Source: an uncultured Chloroflexota bacterium (GTDB taxonomy: Bacteria > Chloroflexota > Anaerolineae > UBA4142 > SHND01). From it: a stretch of 64,000 nt of DNA. The position numbers were made by a program, and so were the translations under genes. The notes under the pieces were generated by a model, which saw only the letters and a program-made list of their open reading frames with translations, ran no database searches and had not been told where the DNA came from. Positions within the stretch are counted from its first letter, which is position 1. Every line of letters starts with the position of its first letter. Location of the stretch: positions 34,528 through 98,527 of the forward strand of contig CALMZO010000214.1 in the NCBI GenBank assembly GCA_937870825.1, read 5' to 3'. Shown here in pieces: positions 24,228 through 32,729 of the stretch.

Positions 24228-25787
24228 ATGGATTCAGTAAACGGTGTTCCACCCAGCGGGATCGTCACATTTCTCTTTACCGATATTGAAGGCAGCACCG
24301 CGCTGTGGGAAAAAATGCCCGAAGCCATGAAGCGCGCACTCGCCCAGCACGACCAAATTTTGCATCTCGCGATTGCCAAGCATAACGGTTACGCGTTCAA
24401 ACAAATCGGCGATGCCTTTCAAGCCGCGTTCGTCGCACCGTCCGACGCGTTAAATACCGCGATTGATGCCCAACGCGCCTTGCGCGACGCGACCTGGGGC
24501 GAAACGGGCGCGCTGCGCGTCCGCATGGGCATTCACACCGGACCCGAAGAGTGGCTCGGCACCGATTACGCGGTGAGTCACACGCTGAACCGCGTGGCGC
24601 GCATCATGTCGGCGGGACACGGCGGCGAAATTTTGGTGTCAAGCGAGACGGTTGAAAATGTGAACGGCACGATGCCGCAGGACGCGAATTTGCGCGACTT
24701 GGGCAAACATCGGCTCAAAGGGCTGAAAATTCCCGAACATATTTTTCAACTCGTCGTTCCTGATTTGCCAGCCGAATTTCCGCCGCTGAATGTCTTGGAT
24801 TCGTACAACGCGCATTTTGAAACCGTCGCGCGCAACCTTGCTGAAAATCGCGTCGTGCCGTTTTTAGGCGGCACTGTGAATTTGGTCGGACGCCCAACCG
24901 ACAGACCGTGGCGCTTTGGCGAATCGGATTTTTTGCCCGTCGGTGTGGAACTTGCCGAACATCTCGCGCGCCTCTTTGATTATCCTGCGAATGAACCGCG
25001 TGACCTCGTGCGCGTTTCGCAATTCGCTGCCGTGAAAGCGGGCATCGGTCCCCTGTACGACGAACTGCGCAAAGTGTTCAAAGCCGAATATCCGCCGACG
25101 CCGCTGCACATGTTTTTTGCAATGCTGCCGCGTCTTTTGCGCGAGCGCGGTTTTCCGCCCGAACTGATGGTTGTAACCACGAATTACGATGACGCCTTGG
25201 AACGCGCGTTTCGCGCAATGAACGAACCGTTTGATTTGGTCACGTACATTGCCGAAGGCGATGCGCGCGGAAAATTTATGCACACGTCCCCTGACGGCAA
25301 AGCGCGCCCGATTGACAAACCAAACAAGTATCTTGGACTGAATCCCGAAGAACGCACGACCATTCTAAAAATTCACGGCGTCGTGGACCGCAACAATCGC
25401 GCGCGCGACAGTTACGTCATCACCGAAGACCATTACATTGATTATCTCGCGCACAAAGACATTGCCCAACAATTGCCCGCGCAACTTTTGGAGCGCATGA
25501 GCTGGAGTCACTTTTTATTTCTGGGCTACAGCTTGCGCGACTGGAATTTGCGCGTGATTTTGCATCGCATCTGGGGCGAACAAAAATTTAAATACAAAGC
25601 GTGGGCGGTGTCCGATACGAATGTGTTGGGCGAAAAGCCGCAGCCGCTCGAACAAGAATTTTGGCGACTGCGCGATGTGGACATTATCAAAATGCCGCTC
25701 GACGATTACGTCGAATCCTTGCAAGAACGTGTCGAGCATTTAACGCAGGGCATTGCCGTGAGCTCACCTGAACGGGGGGGGGAATAG
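24228..25787 (+). CDS. Class III nucleotidyl cyclase fused to a SIR2-like domain
   Basis: The 519-residue product starts with a cyclase domain (about 10-175): metal aspartates D19 (FTDIEGST) and D62 (KQIGDAF), purine-selecting K58, and N121/R125 (LNRVAR). The D-Y element that normally sits seven residues before that Asn is one residue further away. Residues about 200-460 are SIR2_2-like: VVPFLGGTVN in place of the GAG loop, TTNYDD with N319, KIHG with H383, and FLFLGYSLRDWN. It could make a cyclic nucleotide and cleave or bind NAD. It lies one base before the STAND gene. A G9 tract (25774-25782) near the end could slip. Confidence 0.85.
   Translation: MDSVNGVPPSGIVTFLFTDIEGSTALWEKMPEAMKRALAQHDQILHLAIAKHNGYAFKQIGDAFQAAFVAPSDALNTAIDAQRALRDATWGETGALRVRMGIHTGPEEWLGTDYAVSHTLNRVARIMSAGHGGEILVSSETVENVNGTMPQDANLRDLGKHRLKGLKIPEHIFQLVVPDLPAEFPPLNVLDSYNAHFETVARNLAENRVVPFLGGTVNLVGRPTDRPWRFGESDFLPVGVELAEHLARLFDYPANEPRDLVRVSQFAAVKAGIGPLYDELRKVFKAEYPPTPLHMFFAMLPRLLRERGFPPELMVVTTNYDDALERAFRAMNEPFDLVTYIAEGDARGKFMHTSPDGKARPIDKPNKYLGLNPEERTTILKIHGVVDRNNRARDSYVITEDHYIDYLAHKDIAQQLPAQLLERMSWSHFLFLGYSLRDWNLRVILHRIWGEQKFKYKAWAVSDTNVLGEKPQPLEQEFWRLRDVDIIKMPLDDYVESLQERVEHLTQGIAVSSPERGGE
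25774..25782. repeat. G9 homopolymer near the 3' end of the cyclase-SIR2 gene
   Basis: Nine G sit within the last codons (ERGGE). Slippage would change the C-terminus and could alter coupling to the STAND gene that starts seven bases later. Confidence 0.7.
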
Positions 25788-25788
25788 A

Positions 25789-28080
25789 ATGAGTTCTCCT
25801 CCCAACGGCGCAGGAAACATGGACACGCGCAAAATTCCGCCCGCGCCGTACAAAGGTCTCGTCCCGTACACCGACGACGATGCCGCGCTCTTTTTTGGAC
25901 GCGATGCGGAACGCTCCATCATCGTCGCGAATCTGCGCTCATCGCGTTTTACGTTGTTGTACGGACCAAGCGGCGTCGGCAAAAGTTCCGTCGTCGGCGC
26001 GGGGGTCGTGCATTTTCTTCGCCAACGCGCAAAACAAAACATCGCCAAACGCGGCACGCCGGAATTCGCGGTGATTTATTTCAATCAGTGGCGCGATGAC
26101 CCGGTGGTTGGACTCGTACGCACGGTGCGCGAAGAAGTTGAAAAACTTGTAGGCAAGACGTTTGACGACCCGCAGACAACGCGTTTCAAAACCCTCGACG
26201 AACAACTAAAAATGTGGGCAGAGCGCGTCGGCGGCGACTTGCTCATCCTCCTCGACCAATTCGAAGATTATTTTTTGTATCATGCGAACGAAGACGGACC
26301 CGGCACATTCGTCGAAGAATTTCCGCGCGTCGTAACGGACAAGGATGCGCGCGTCAATTTTGTCGTTTCCATTCGCGAAGACGCGGTTGCCAAGCTCGAC
26401 CGCTTTGAAGGGCGCATTCCCACACTCTTTGACAATTACATTCGCGTGGACCATCTCGACCGCAGTGCCGCGTGCGACGCGATTATCAAACCCATCGAAC
26501 AGTACAACAAAGCGATAGGCGACCCCGCGCTGAAAGTGAGCATCGAACCCGCGTTGGTGGATGCGGTCCTCGACCAGGTCAAAACCGGACGCGTCTCGCT
26601 GACCGAAACGGGACTCGGCGCGATCAAAAACGAACACAGTGAGAATGGACACGAATCGAATGTCGAACGCATCGAAACGCCGTTTTTGCAATTGGTGATG
26701 ACGCGGTTGTGGGATGAAGAATTACGCGGTGGTTCGCATGTGTTGCGTTCGGAAACGCTGAATCGGTTGGGCGGCGCGGAACGCATTGTGCGTACCCATT
26801 TGGACAAAACGCTCGGCGGTTTGCCTGCCGTGGAACGGCAAGCCGCCGCAGGAATGTTTCACTATCTCGTCACGCCGTCGGGCACAAAAATCGCGCACAC
26901 CGCGCGCGACCTCGCAGAATATACGCGCACGAATGAAAAGCAGCTCGTCCCCGTTTTGGAAAAAATGTCCGCGTCCGGCATTCGCATTTTGCGTCCCGTC
27001 GCCCCCCCCCCCGACCAACTGGACGCGCCGACGCGGTACGAAATTTTCCATGATGTGCTTGCGCCCGCGATGCTCGATTGGCGGCGCCGCTATTTGCAGC
27101 AGCGGCGCACGCGGTTAATTGGGTTTGGAGTGGGCGCGGCGGCGTTCGCGGTCTTGTTGATTATCGGCGCGTTATGGTTCAACTTGCAGCGCAGTCAACA
27201 GCAATTGACGCAAAAAGCGCAAGAGGCAGAAAATTTATCGCAAGCCATTTTGTCCGCGCCCCAGCCGACAGGTTCCGTAACGCTGCCGCCAACGCTCGTC
27301 GCGATTCGTGAAACGGCGGCGGCAGTAGGAACCAGTGCGGCGGCGGTCACTTGTCAGGGCGCGCCGGACATTGCCTTCAGCGTTTCCAAAAATAATATCG
27401 CGCCGCGTGACCCGGTCATTTTGCAGTGGGGCAGAACGCAGCGCGTAACGGGCGTGACGATTGAACCCGGTTTGGGCAAGGTGAATGTGGAAGGTTCGCA
27501 TGCTGTTCAGCCGTTGCAGACGACGACGTACACCTTGACGGCAGAGGGATGTGGCGGCAAGATTACGCGTCAAGTGACCATTAACGTCATTCCGGCAACG
27601 GGAACTTTGACTGCGATTCCAGCGACGGCGACGAACGTGCCTCCTACTGCGACATTGCCGCCTCCCACCGCGACGCGTGTGCCGTTCACACCAACGACGG
27701 CGGCATCTCCGACGTTGAACGTGCCGCCGGGAGTGTATGTGACACGACTGCGCGTCGAACCTGCTGCTCCGCGTTCAGGTGACGAAATCACGTTCTCTGC
27801 GACAATTCTGAATACGATTGGTTCAACGCAAGAGTATGATTATTGTGTCGAGCTCTTCAAGCCGGAGAATGTGGGACGTTCCGTCGGCATCACAACGTGC
27901 CGCCAGCAAAAAATCGAACCGGGCGAAAGTGTAATCACGGCGACGGGGTGGAATGTGCGCGAGGGCGCATGTACGCAGTATCTCGCGCGTCCGATTTGGC
28001 AAGACGGCGCAAAAGCGCGCACGGCGTTTTTGTCAACGGATGGGAATATCCCATGGCTGCCGTTTGATGTGTGTCCGTAA
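25789..28080 (+). CDS. nSTAND1-type ATPase with transmembrane segment and extracytoplasmic Ig-like domains
   Basis: The 763-residue product starts with an nSTAND1 head: YKGLVPYTDDDAALFFGRDAE, Walker A G59-PSGVGKS and Walker B LLILLDQFED at 151-160. A winged-helix-like region ends with EIFHDVLAPAMLDWRRRY. A membrane helix spans 443-464. Outside are an Ig-like domain (about 525-600), a Pro/Thr linker and a second beta domain (about 650-763). STAND NTPases are signal-gated switches. Here sensing may be extracytoplasmic and output through the adjacent cyclase-SIR2 protein. The start could also be the ATG at 25819, which has AGGAAA upstream. A C11 tract encodes APPP. Confidence 0.88.
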   Translation: MSSPPNGAGNMDTRKIPPAPYKGLVPYTDDDAALFFGRDAERSIIVANLRSSRFTLLYGPSGVGKSSVVGAGVVHFLRQRAKQNIAKRGTPEFAVIYFNQWRDDPVVGLVRTVREEVEKLVGKTFDDPQTTRFKTLDEQLKMWAERVGGDLLILLDQFEDYFLYHANEDGPGTFVEEFPRVVTDKDARVNFVVSIREDAVAKLDRFEGRIPTLFDNYIRVDHLDRSAACDAIIKPIEQYNKAIGDPALKVSIEPALVDAVLDQVKTGRVSLTETGLGAIKNEHSENGHESNVERIETPFLQLVMTRLWDEELRGGSHVLRSETLNRLGGAERIVRTHLDKTLGGLPAVERQAAAGMFHYLVTPSGTKIAHTARDLAEYTRTNEKQLVPVLEKMSASGIRILRPVAPPPDQLDAPTRYEIFHDVLAPAMLDWRRRYLQQRRTRLIGFGVGAAAFAVLLIIGALWFNLQRSQQQLTQKAQEAENLSQAILSAPQPTGSVTLPPTLVAIRETAAAVGTSAAAVTCQGAPDIAFSVSKNNIAPRDPVILQWGRTQRVTGVTIEPGLGKVNVEGSHAVQPLQTTTYTLTAEGCGGKITRQVTINVIPATGTLTAIPATATNVPPTATLPPPTATRVPFTPTTAASPTLNVPPGVYVTRLRVEPAAPRSGDEITFSATILNTIGSTQEYDYCVELFKPENVGRSVGITTCRQQKIEPGESVITATGWNVREGACTQYLARPIWQDGAKARTAFLSTDGNIPWLPFDVCP
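27002..27012. repeat. C11 homopolymer in the nSTAND gene
   Basis: Eleven C encode part of VAPPPD, between the ATPase and the membrane helix. One base gained or lost would remove the membrane and outer domains. Confidence 0.75.
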
Positions 28081-28084
28081 AAAA

Positions 28085-28115
28085 AGTAGAGACGTTACAG
28101 CGTAACGTCTCTACT
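28085..28115. terminator. Perfect hairpin between convergent genes
   Basis: AGTAGAGACGTTAC pairs with its exact complement at 28102-28115 over a 3-base loop, followed by CTTTT and preceded by an A-run, so it works in both directions. Confidence 0.88.
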
Positions 28116-28118
28116 CTT

Positions 28119-29381
28119 TTATGCCGCATGGACCGCCACCACCGTTATATCATCATGCACCGGCGCATCGCCGCGAAAGGCGTTGATGGAATTTAGAAAA
28201 TCGTCGCACAACGTTTGCGCGTCCACTTTGACATCTTGTTGTAACAACTGCTGAATGCGTTCGATGCCGAATTGTTCGCGTTCGGCGTTTAACGCTTCCG
28301 TCACGCCGTCGGTAATCAATAACATGGTCGCGCGATGCGGCAGCGTAAGCGTTCCCTCATCCAACAACACAAAATCAAAAATGCCGAGCGGCGCGCCCTG
28401 TCCTTGGGGGGGGGTGAAAATTTCGCCGTGCGGTTCGCGCACCAACGGCAGTTCATGTCCCGCGCGCGCGTATTGAAATTCGCGCGTGGTGCGATTCAAG
28501 ATGCCGTACAACACGGTGACGAACAAGCCCGACGCGTTCATTTCCAAAAGATATTGGTTGACGCGTTCGAGCGTTTCGCGCGGCGACCGATTTTGGCGCG
28601 CTTCCGAACGAATGAGCGCGTGCGTTTGCGCCATAAAAATCGCGGCAGGCACACCTTTGTCGCTCACATCGCCAATCACAATCGCGAGCGCGTCTTCGCC
28701 GAGCGGAATAAAATCGTACAAATCGCCGCCGACCGCGCGCGCGGGCACAATTTTTGCGCCGAATGAAAATCCTTTGAGATGCGGCAGGGTGCGCGGCAAA
28801 AGACTCATTTGAATTTCCGCCGCGAGCTGCAATTCGCGTTCCAGTTTTTCTTTTTCGATAATCTGCGCTTGCGCCGCTTTGAGTTCCGCGTATGCTTCCG
28901 CAAGTTCCGCGTTGGCGATTTCCAACGCGCGATTTTTTTCAATCAAACTTGCCATCGCGTTGTTGTGCGCGTCGGTGAGCCGATTCGACAGGACACGCAC
29001 CATTTCGTACGCGAGGTCGGGCTGGCGCGTGAGCAGCGCGTCAAAATCCGCGCGCGTCATTTCCCACAGCGTCGCTTCGCCGCGCGCACGCACGCTCGCG
29101 GTGCGTTTGCCGTCGCGATTAAACAAACTCATCTCGCCGACGAAATCGCCCGAATGGCGTTCGTTGACGATGCGTTCGTCAGGTGTGCCGATGCCTTTGA
29201 CGACTTCAATTTCGCCTTGGCGCAAAATATAAAAATGTTGTCCCGCGTCGCCTTCGTAAAACAACACGGTGTCGGGCGGAACTTGACGGGTGGTCAACGT
29301 TTCCGCGAGGTGACGAATTTCACTTTCGGGCAGCGTGGAAAACAATGGCACGCGCGAGAGCAGCAATTCCGTTTCGGTCAC
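28119..29381 (-). CDS. Cyclic-nucleotide-binding SpoIIE/PP2C phosphatase
   Basis: In the 420-residue product, residues 1-130 are a cNMP-binding domain with the phosphate-binding cassette V-G-E83-M-S-L and R93-T-A. A coiled coil follows (about 140-190), then a SpoIIE-type PP2C domain with VGGDLYD, GDVSDKG, ITDGVTE and HDDITVV. Such enzymes dephosphorylate STAS anti-anti-sigma factors. Binding of a cyclic nucleotide would make it the receiver for the cyclase encoded next door. Five STAS or RsbW genes follow on the other strand. A G9 tract on the plus strand (28406-28414) encodes TPPQ. Confidence 0.9.
   Translation of the reverse strand: MTETELLLSRVPLFSTLPESEIRHLAETLTTRQVPPDTVLFYEGDAGQHFYILRQGEIEVVKGIGTPDERIVNERHSGDFVGEMSLFNRDGKRTASVRARGEATLWEMTRADFDALLTRQPDLAYEMVRVLSNRLTDAHNNAMASLIEKNRALEIANAELAEAYAELKAAQAQIIEKEKLERELQLAAEIQMSLLPRTLPHLKGFSFGAKIVPARAVGGDLYDFIPLGEDALAIVIGDVSDKGVPAAIFMAQTHALIRSEARQNRSPRETLERVNQYLLEMNASGLFVTVLYGILNRTTREFQYARAGHELPLVREPHGEIFTPPQGQGAPLGIFDFVLLDEGTLTLPHRATMLLITDGVTEALNAEREQFGIERIQQLLQQDVKVDAQTLCDDFLNSINAFRGDAPVHDDITVVAVHAA
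28406..28414. repeat. G9 homopolymer in the cNMP-phosphatase gene
   Basis: On the coding strand this is C9, within the phosphatase domain (FTPPQG). A slip would truncate the enzyme before its last metal-binding motifs. Confidence 0.7.
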
Positions 29382-29394
29382 GTTTTGTTTCCTC

Positions 29395-29424
29395 TTGACA
29401 GTCTATACACAACGATAATAGAAT
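29395..29424 (+). promoter_or_regulatory. Promoter of the STAS/RsbW cluster
   Basis: TTGACA (29395-29400) lies 18 bases from TAGAAT (29419-29424), facing the STAS gene at 29585. A hairpin with arms GCAGTC / GACTGC lies at 29488-29506 in the 150-base leader. Confidence 0.55.
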
Positions 29425-29584
29425 CAGCGCACCGTTTGGGAATCCCCGCCAAAATCCGTTTTCGCAGGGCTTCCGGCATATTGTAGGGCAGTCTGATACG
29501 GACTGCAAACCGCATTTATACACACCATCGCGCCGCAAACACTTTCAGCGCGGAATCTGTTTTCGCCACCGAGAAGGAGCCAGC

Positions 29585-29977
29585 ATGGAACTCAACCTGT
29601 CACAAGAACAAGGACGGGTCCCCGTAGCAGTGCTGCACGTCAAGGGCAACATTGACTCGAATTCGTACATGGAATTCCAGACGTTCGCCGAAAAAGCAAT
29701 TGCGGACGGCGCCAAAGACCTGTTGATTGATATGCGTGAGGTGCCGTACGTGAGCAGCGCGGGACTGCGCGCGTTAAATCAGATTTACAACAAATTGCGT
29801 GCGACGTCCGAAGATGTCGGCACCGTGAGCAAAGGCGTCACTGCCGGCACGTACAAATCCCCGCACTTGAAATTGTTATCGCCGAGTGCGCGGGTGTTAG
29901 AGACGCTCAAGATGAGCGGCTTTGATATGTTTCTCGACATCCAGTCGAATCTCAAAAATGCAATTGCCTCGTTTTGA
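29585..29977 (+). CDS. STAS-domain anti-sigma factor antagonist
   Basis: The 130-residue product is a single STAS domain. The motif V-S-S-A-G-L-R has the serine that RsbW-type kinases phosphorylate. GAGAAGGAG precedes the ATG. It is the first gene of a run of partner-switching genes and a plausible substrate for the divergently encoded cNMP-phosphatase. The next gene starts at the following base. Confidence 0.88.
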   Translation: MELNLSQEQGRVPVAVLHVKGNIDSNSYMEFQTFAEKAIADGAKDLLIDMREVPYVSSAGLRALNQIYNKLRATSEDVGTVSKGVTAGTYKSPHLKLLSPSARVLETLKMSGFDMFLDIQSNLKNAIASF

Positions 29978-30847
29978 ATGGTCCCGCCAACTCCCGTGAT
30001 TTTATCTCCCTTTCGACTGGCGCGCGCATTTGACGGTTCTCTCGAACAACTCGCCTCGTTACGCGAATTTGTTGGGGATGCGGCGCACACGTTGGGCGGC
30101 AATGAAGATGATGCGTTTGCCTGCGAGCTGTCGTGCGACGAAGCCGCCGCGAATGTTTTTAACCATGCGTTTGAGGGCAAACGCGGACGCATCGTCTTGA
30201 CGTTGTGGCGTGAGCAAGACCGCCTGGTGATGCACATGCATTACCATGGTAAATCGTTTGACCCTTCGCGTATCCCCGAACCCGTTCTCAATGCCCCGCT
30301 GGAGGAACGACCAACGGGCGGCTTGGGTTTGTATTTCATGCGTCAATTGATGGATCAAGTGACATTTGAATTTGACGCGGTGCGCGGCAATGTGCTGACG
30401 ATGCGTCGAATTTTGAATCTTCCAGAAAGGTATGGTGTTATGGAACTCTCGGTGGAACGACCCTCGAACAGTGTCGCGGTGATTCACGTTCAAGGCAGCG
30501 TGGACGGCTCGAATTTCAAACAACTCATCACGCAAGCGGAAAGTTTACACGGCGAAGGCGTGAACAAAATTGTTTTGGAAATTAGCGGTTGCGAGTACAT
30601 GAGCAGTTCCGGTCTCGTTGCGCTCAACGCGATTACAAAATTGCTGCGCGGCGAACGCGCGCCCGACCCGGAAAACGGTTGGGCAGTGTTGAAAACGTTG
30701 GACGATGCGCGCGCGCCATCCGGTCAAACGCATCTCGCGCTCGTGAATCCTACGGCGCGGGTGGACCGTGTTTTGGATTTGGCAGGTTTGAAAAATTTTA
30801 TTCCCACGTTTCCGGATACGGCAAGCGCGTTGGCTGCGCTCCAATGA
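29978..30847 (+). CDS. RsbW-like anti-sigma kinase fused to a STAS antagonist domain
   Basis: In the 289-residue product, residues 1-150 are a HATPase_c kinase: an N-box with N59 (DEAAANVFNH) and a TGGLGLYFM G2-like box. The usual D-x-G-x-G segment reads HYHGKSFD, so ATP binding may be altered. Residues 155-289 are a complete STAS domain with a phospho-acceptor in YMSSSGL. An ATG at 30440 with AGAAAGG upstream marks where the STAS half could be made alone. A kinase and its antagonist in one chain is unusual. The next STAS gene overlaps the stop. Confidence 0.82.
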   Translation: MVPPTPVILSPFRLARAFDGSLEQLASLREFVGDAAHTLGGNEDDAFACELSCDEAAANVFNHAFEGKRGRIVLTLWREQDRLVMHMHYHGKSFDPSRIPEPVLNAPLEERPTGGLGLYFMRQLMDQVTFEFDAVRGNVLTMRRILNLPERYGVMELSVERPSNSVAVIHVQGSVDGSNFKQLITQAESLHGEGVNKIVLEISGCEYMSSSGLVALNAITKLLRGERAPDPENGWAVLKTLDDARAPSGQTHLALVNPTARVDRVLDLAGLKNFIPTFPDTASALAALQ

Positions 30848-31254
30848 ATCTCGTCGTTTCATCACAAAACGCGCAGGTCACCGTTTTGTATGTGCAAGGC
30901 AGTGTGGACGGCGAATCGTACGGGCAGCTGTTTGTCGAAGGGTCCGGACTGGTCACGCGCGGCACACGTTGTCTCATCCTCGAATTGACTGAATGTGATT
31001 ATATGAGCAGCGCGGGCTTGGTGGCGCTCAACAGCATTTTCAAACAGATGCGCGACCTGACACGCAGCGAAACTAACGCGTCGTGGGCAACGCGTAACAT
31101 GTTAGAGCGCGCGGGTGAACTCGGACCCGCGCGTCAACTTGTGTTGGTGAATCCGCGTTCCGTAGTGGAGCGAGTGCTGAGCATGGCAGGGTTTTCTTCG
31201 TACGTTGAAATTTATCCGAATTTGGCGCAAGCCCTCGCCGCGTACCGCGCGTAA
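30844..31254 (+). CDS. STAS-domain anti-sigma factor antagonist
   Basis: The 136-residue STAS protein resembles the STAS half of the preceding gene in length and in YMSSAGLVALN, which suggests tandem duplication. The ATG overlaps the upstream stop by four bases. The frame is open further upstream, but that part shadows the fused gene. Confidence 0.85.
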   Translation: MNLVVSSQNAQVTVLYVQGSVDGESYGQLFVEGSGLVTRGTRCLILELTECDYMSSAGLVALNSIFKQMRDLTRSETNASWATRNMLERAGELGPARQLVLVNPRSVVERVLSMAGFSSYVEIYPNLAQALAAYRA

Positions 31255-31305
31255 CGCGCCCAGAAAAAAATTATCGCAGTACAAAAATCTCTCACGGAGT
31301 TAATC

Positions 31306-31644
31306 ATGGAACTATCTACCACATCGAACGGGAACGTTCAGGTTGTTGCCGTCAAAGGTTCGCTCGACGCGCTCACCGCGCCGGAACTCGCGGACACACT
31401 GGCAACGGAATTGCGCGCCGGACATACACAGCTCGTCGCTGACCTTAACGAATTGGAATACACCAGCAGCGCGGGTTTGCGCGTGCTGCTCAACAGCGTC
31501 AAAGACGCGCGCAGCAAAGGCGGCGATTTGCGTCTCGCGGGCGTTCAGGCGAATGTGAAAAAAGTCCTCGACCTTTCGGGCTTTATGAGCATCATGAAAG
31601 CATTCCCCGATGTGGAAAGCGCGGTGGCGAGTTTTGCGGGATAG
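31306..31644 (+). CDS. STAS-domain anti-sigma factor antagonist (short form)
   Basis: At 112 residues this is a compact SpoIIAA/RsbV-like protein with TSSAGLRVLL around the phospho-serine. ACGGAG lies upstream of the ATG. It is closer to classical RsbV than the two preceding longer STAS proteins. Confidence 0.9.
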   Translation: MELSTTSNGNVQVVAVKGSLDALTAPELADTLATELRAGHTQLVADLNELEYTSSAGLRVLLNSVKDARSKGGDLRLAGVQANVKKVLDLSGFMSIMKAFPDVESAVASFAG

Positions 31645-31738
31645 TGCAATAGTGAGCTAGTGCAATAGTGCGAGAGTGGAATAGCGCTCTCTCACTACGA
31701 AACTATCGTACTGTCTCACTACAAAACTATCGCACTAC
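31643..31738. repeat. Octamer-period array, twelve words
   Basis: The spacer steps by eight bases: AGTGCAAT recurs at 31643 and 31659 with variants, then CTCACTAC recurs at 31691 and 31715 with related words. The first half is AGT-phased and the second ACT-phased, so the halves can pair. It begins inside the preceding stop region and ends four bases before the next ATG. Confidence 0.8.
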
Positions 31739-31742
31739 AATC

Positions 31743-32624
31743 ATGTTCCGCGCCCTGCGTCTCAAGCAAGAACCCGTGCCCGTTGCGCCTCAACGGAAAG
31801 TCGTTACGATTGAACAATGGTTGGGTGATGCGCAATATCCGTTGGGCATTCGCAGCATCAACGCGCTGCCGTATGATGCCAAGCAGCGTTTTTATCGTAC
31901 GCTCGTGCCGCCCGAACTCTTGGGGCGATTGGGCATCAATCCCATTCTGTGGCGCGGCAGTGGCTACACCGTCGAACTGTTTGCCGAACCCGATTCGGGC
32001 AAGGTCAACATCTCTATCAACAATCCCGAAGACGCGCGCGACGCGTACTTTGTGCTTGAACTCCAAGACAACGCGACGAACGGGATTGATTTGAATCTCA
32101 TTCTCCTCAACGACCCCTTTGCCGAAAAATTTGATATTGAACATGACAGCGACGGCAAGCAAACGCATTGGGGAACCGTAACGCGCAATCTTGCCGAAGA
32201 AGAACGCGCCATGCGCGCGGGACTCGCGCCCGCGCAAGTGCGCGCGGGGATGGGTTTTTCACGCGAGGTGTTGCAGCAGCTCGATGTGTTTTTGGCGCTC
32301 TGTGCCAGACAAGCGGTTTCGCTCGAACCCTTGACGTACGTGTCCGCATGGATTTTTGAAAAGCGCGGTTTTGCGTACGTGCGCGGTCACAAATTGATGG
32401 ACGACATTCAGCGCGAATTTCAGCCGGGCGGAAAATTGCACGCCGCGCTCGACGGCAGCACGCCGTTCCGTTCCCCCGACGCGTGGCAAACGGTGCGCGG
32501 GCGCGCATGGGCAATTCACGACGGCATCCTCGAAGCGATTGGCGAACGCTGGCGCGATTTACGAATGATCAAGGTCGTCGGCAAACACGCGGGCGTTGAA
32601 ACATTTCCCGGAGCCAAGTATTGA
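31743..32624 (+). CDS. Conserved-looking protein of unknown function in the partner-switching cluster
   Basis: The 293-residue soluble protein has alternating alpha/beta character, no signal peptide or membrane helix, and no motif I can place. Notable stretches are VTIEQWLGDAQYPLGI, LAEEERAMRAG and RGFAYVRGHKLMDD. It lies between a STAS and an RsbW gene on the same strand, so a role as target, adaptor or regulator in the same pathway is possible. The ATG at 31743 directly follows the repeat array. Confidence 0.65.
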   Translation: MFRALRLKQEPVPVAPQRKVVTIEQWLGDAQYPLGIRSINALPYDAKQRFYRTLVPPELLGRLGINPILWRGSGYTVELFAEPDSGKVNISINNPEDARDAYFVLELQDNATNGIDLNLILLNDPFAEKFDIEHDSDGKQTHWGTVTRNLAEEERAMRAGLAPAQVRAGMGFSREVLQQLDVFLALCARQAVSLEPLTYVSAWIFEKRGFAYVRGHKLMDDIQREFQPGGKLHAALDGSTPFRSPDAWQTVRGRAWAIHDGILEAIGERWRDLRMIKVVGKHAGVETFPGAKY

Positions 32625-32672
32625 GTATCCGCGAATTACACAAAGAACACGAATGAAAAGATATGTTTGTTC

Positions 32673-32712
32673 AATTCGTTAATTCGTCGTTACGCTGTGC
32701 GTAACAATTATT
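32673..32712. repeat. Octamer-period array upstream of the RsbW gene
   Basis: AATTCGTT, AATTCGTC and three further 8-base words. GTTACGC and GCGTAAC within it form a perfect short hairpin (32689-32704). Confidence 0.5.
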
Positions 32713-32729
32713 CGTGGATTGAAAATGGA

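Noticed and set aside
24228..28080. Calling the pair a known Avs, Thoeris or Pycsar system
   Set aside because: Domain order and partners do not match any of them: Avs5 has SIR2 and STAND in one chain, Thoeris needs a TIR protein, and Pycsar has a separate cyclase and effector.
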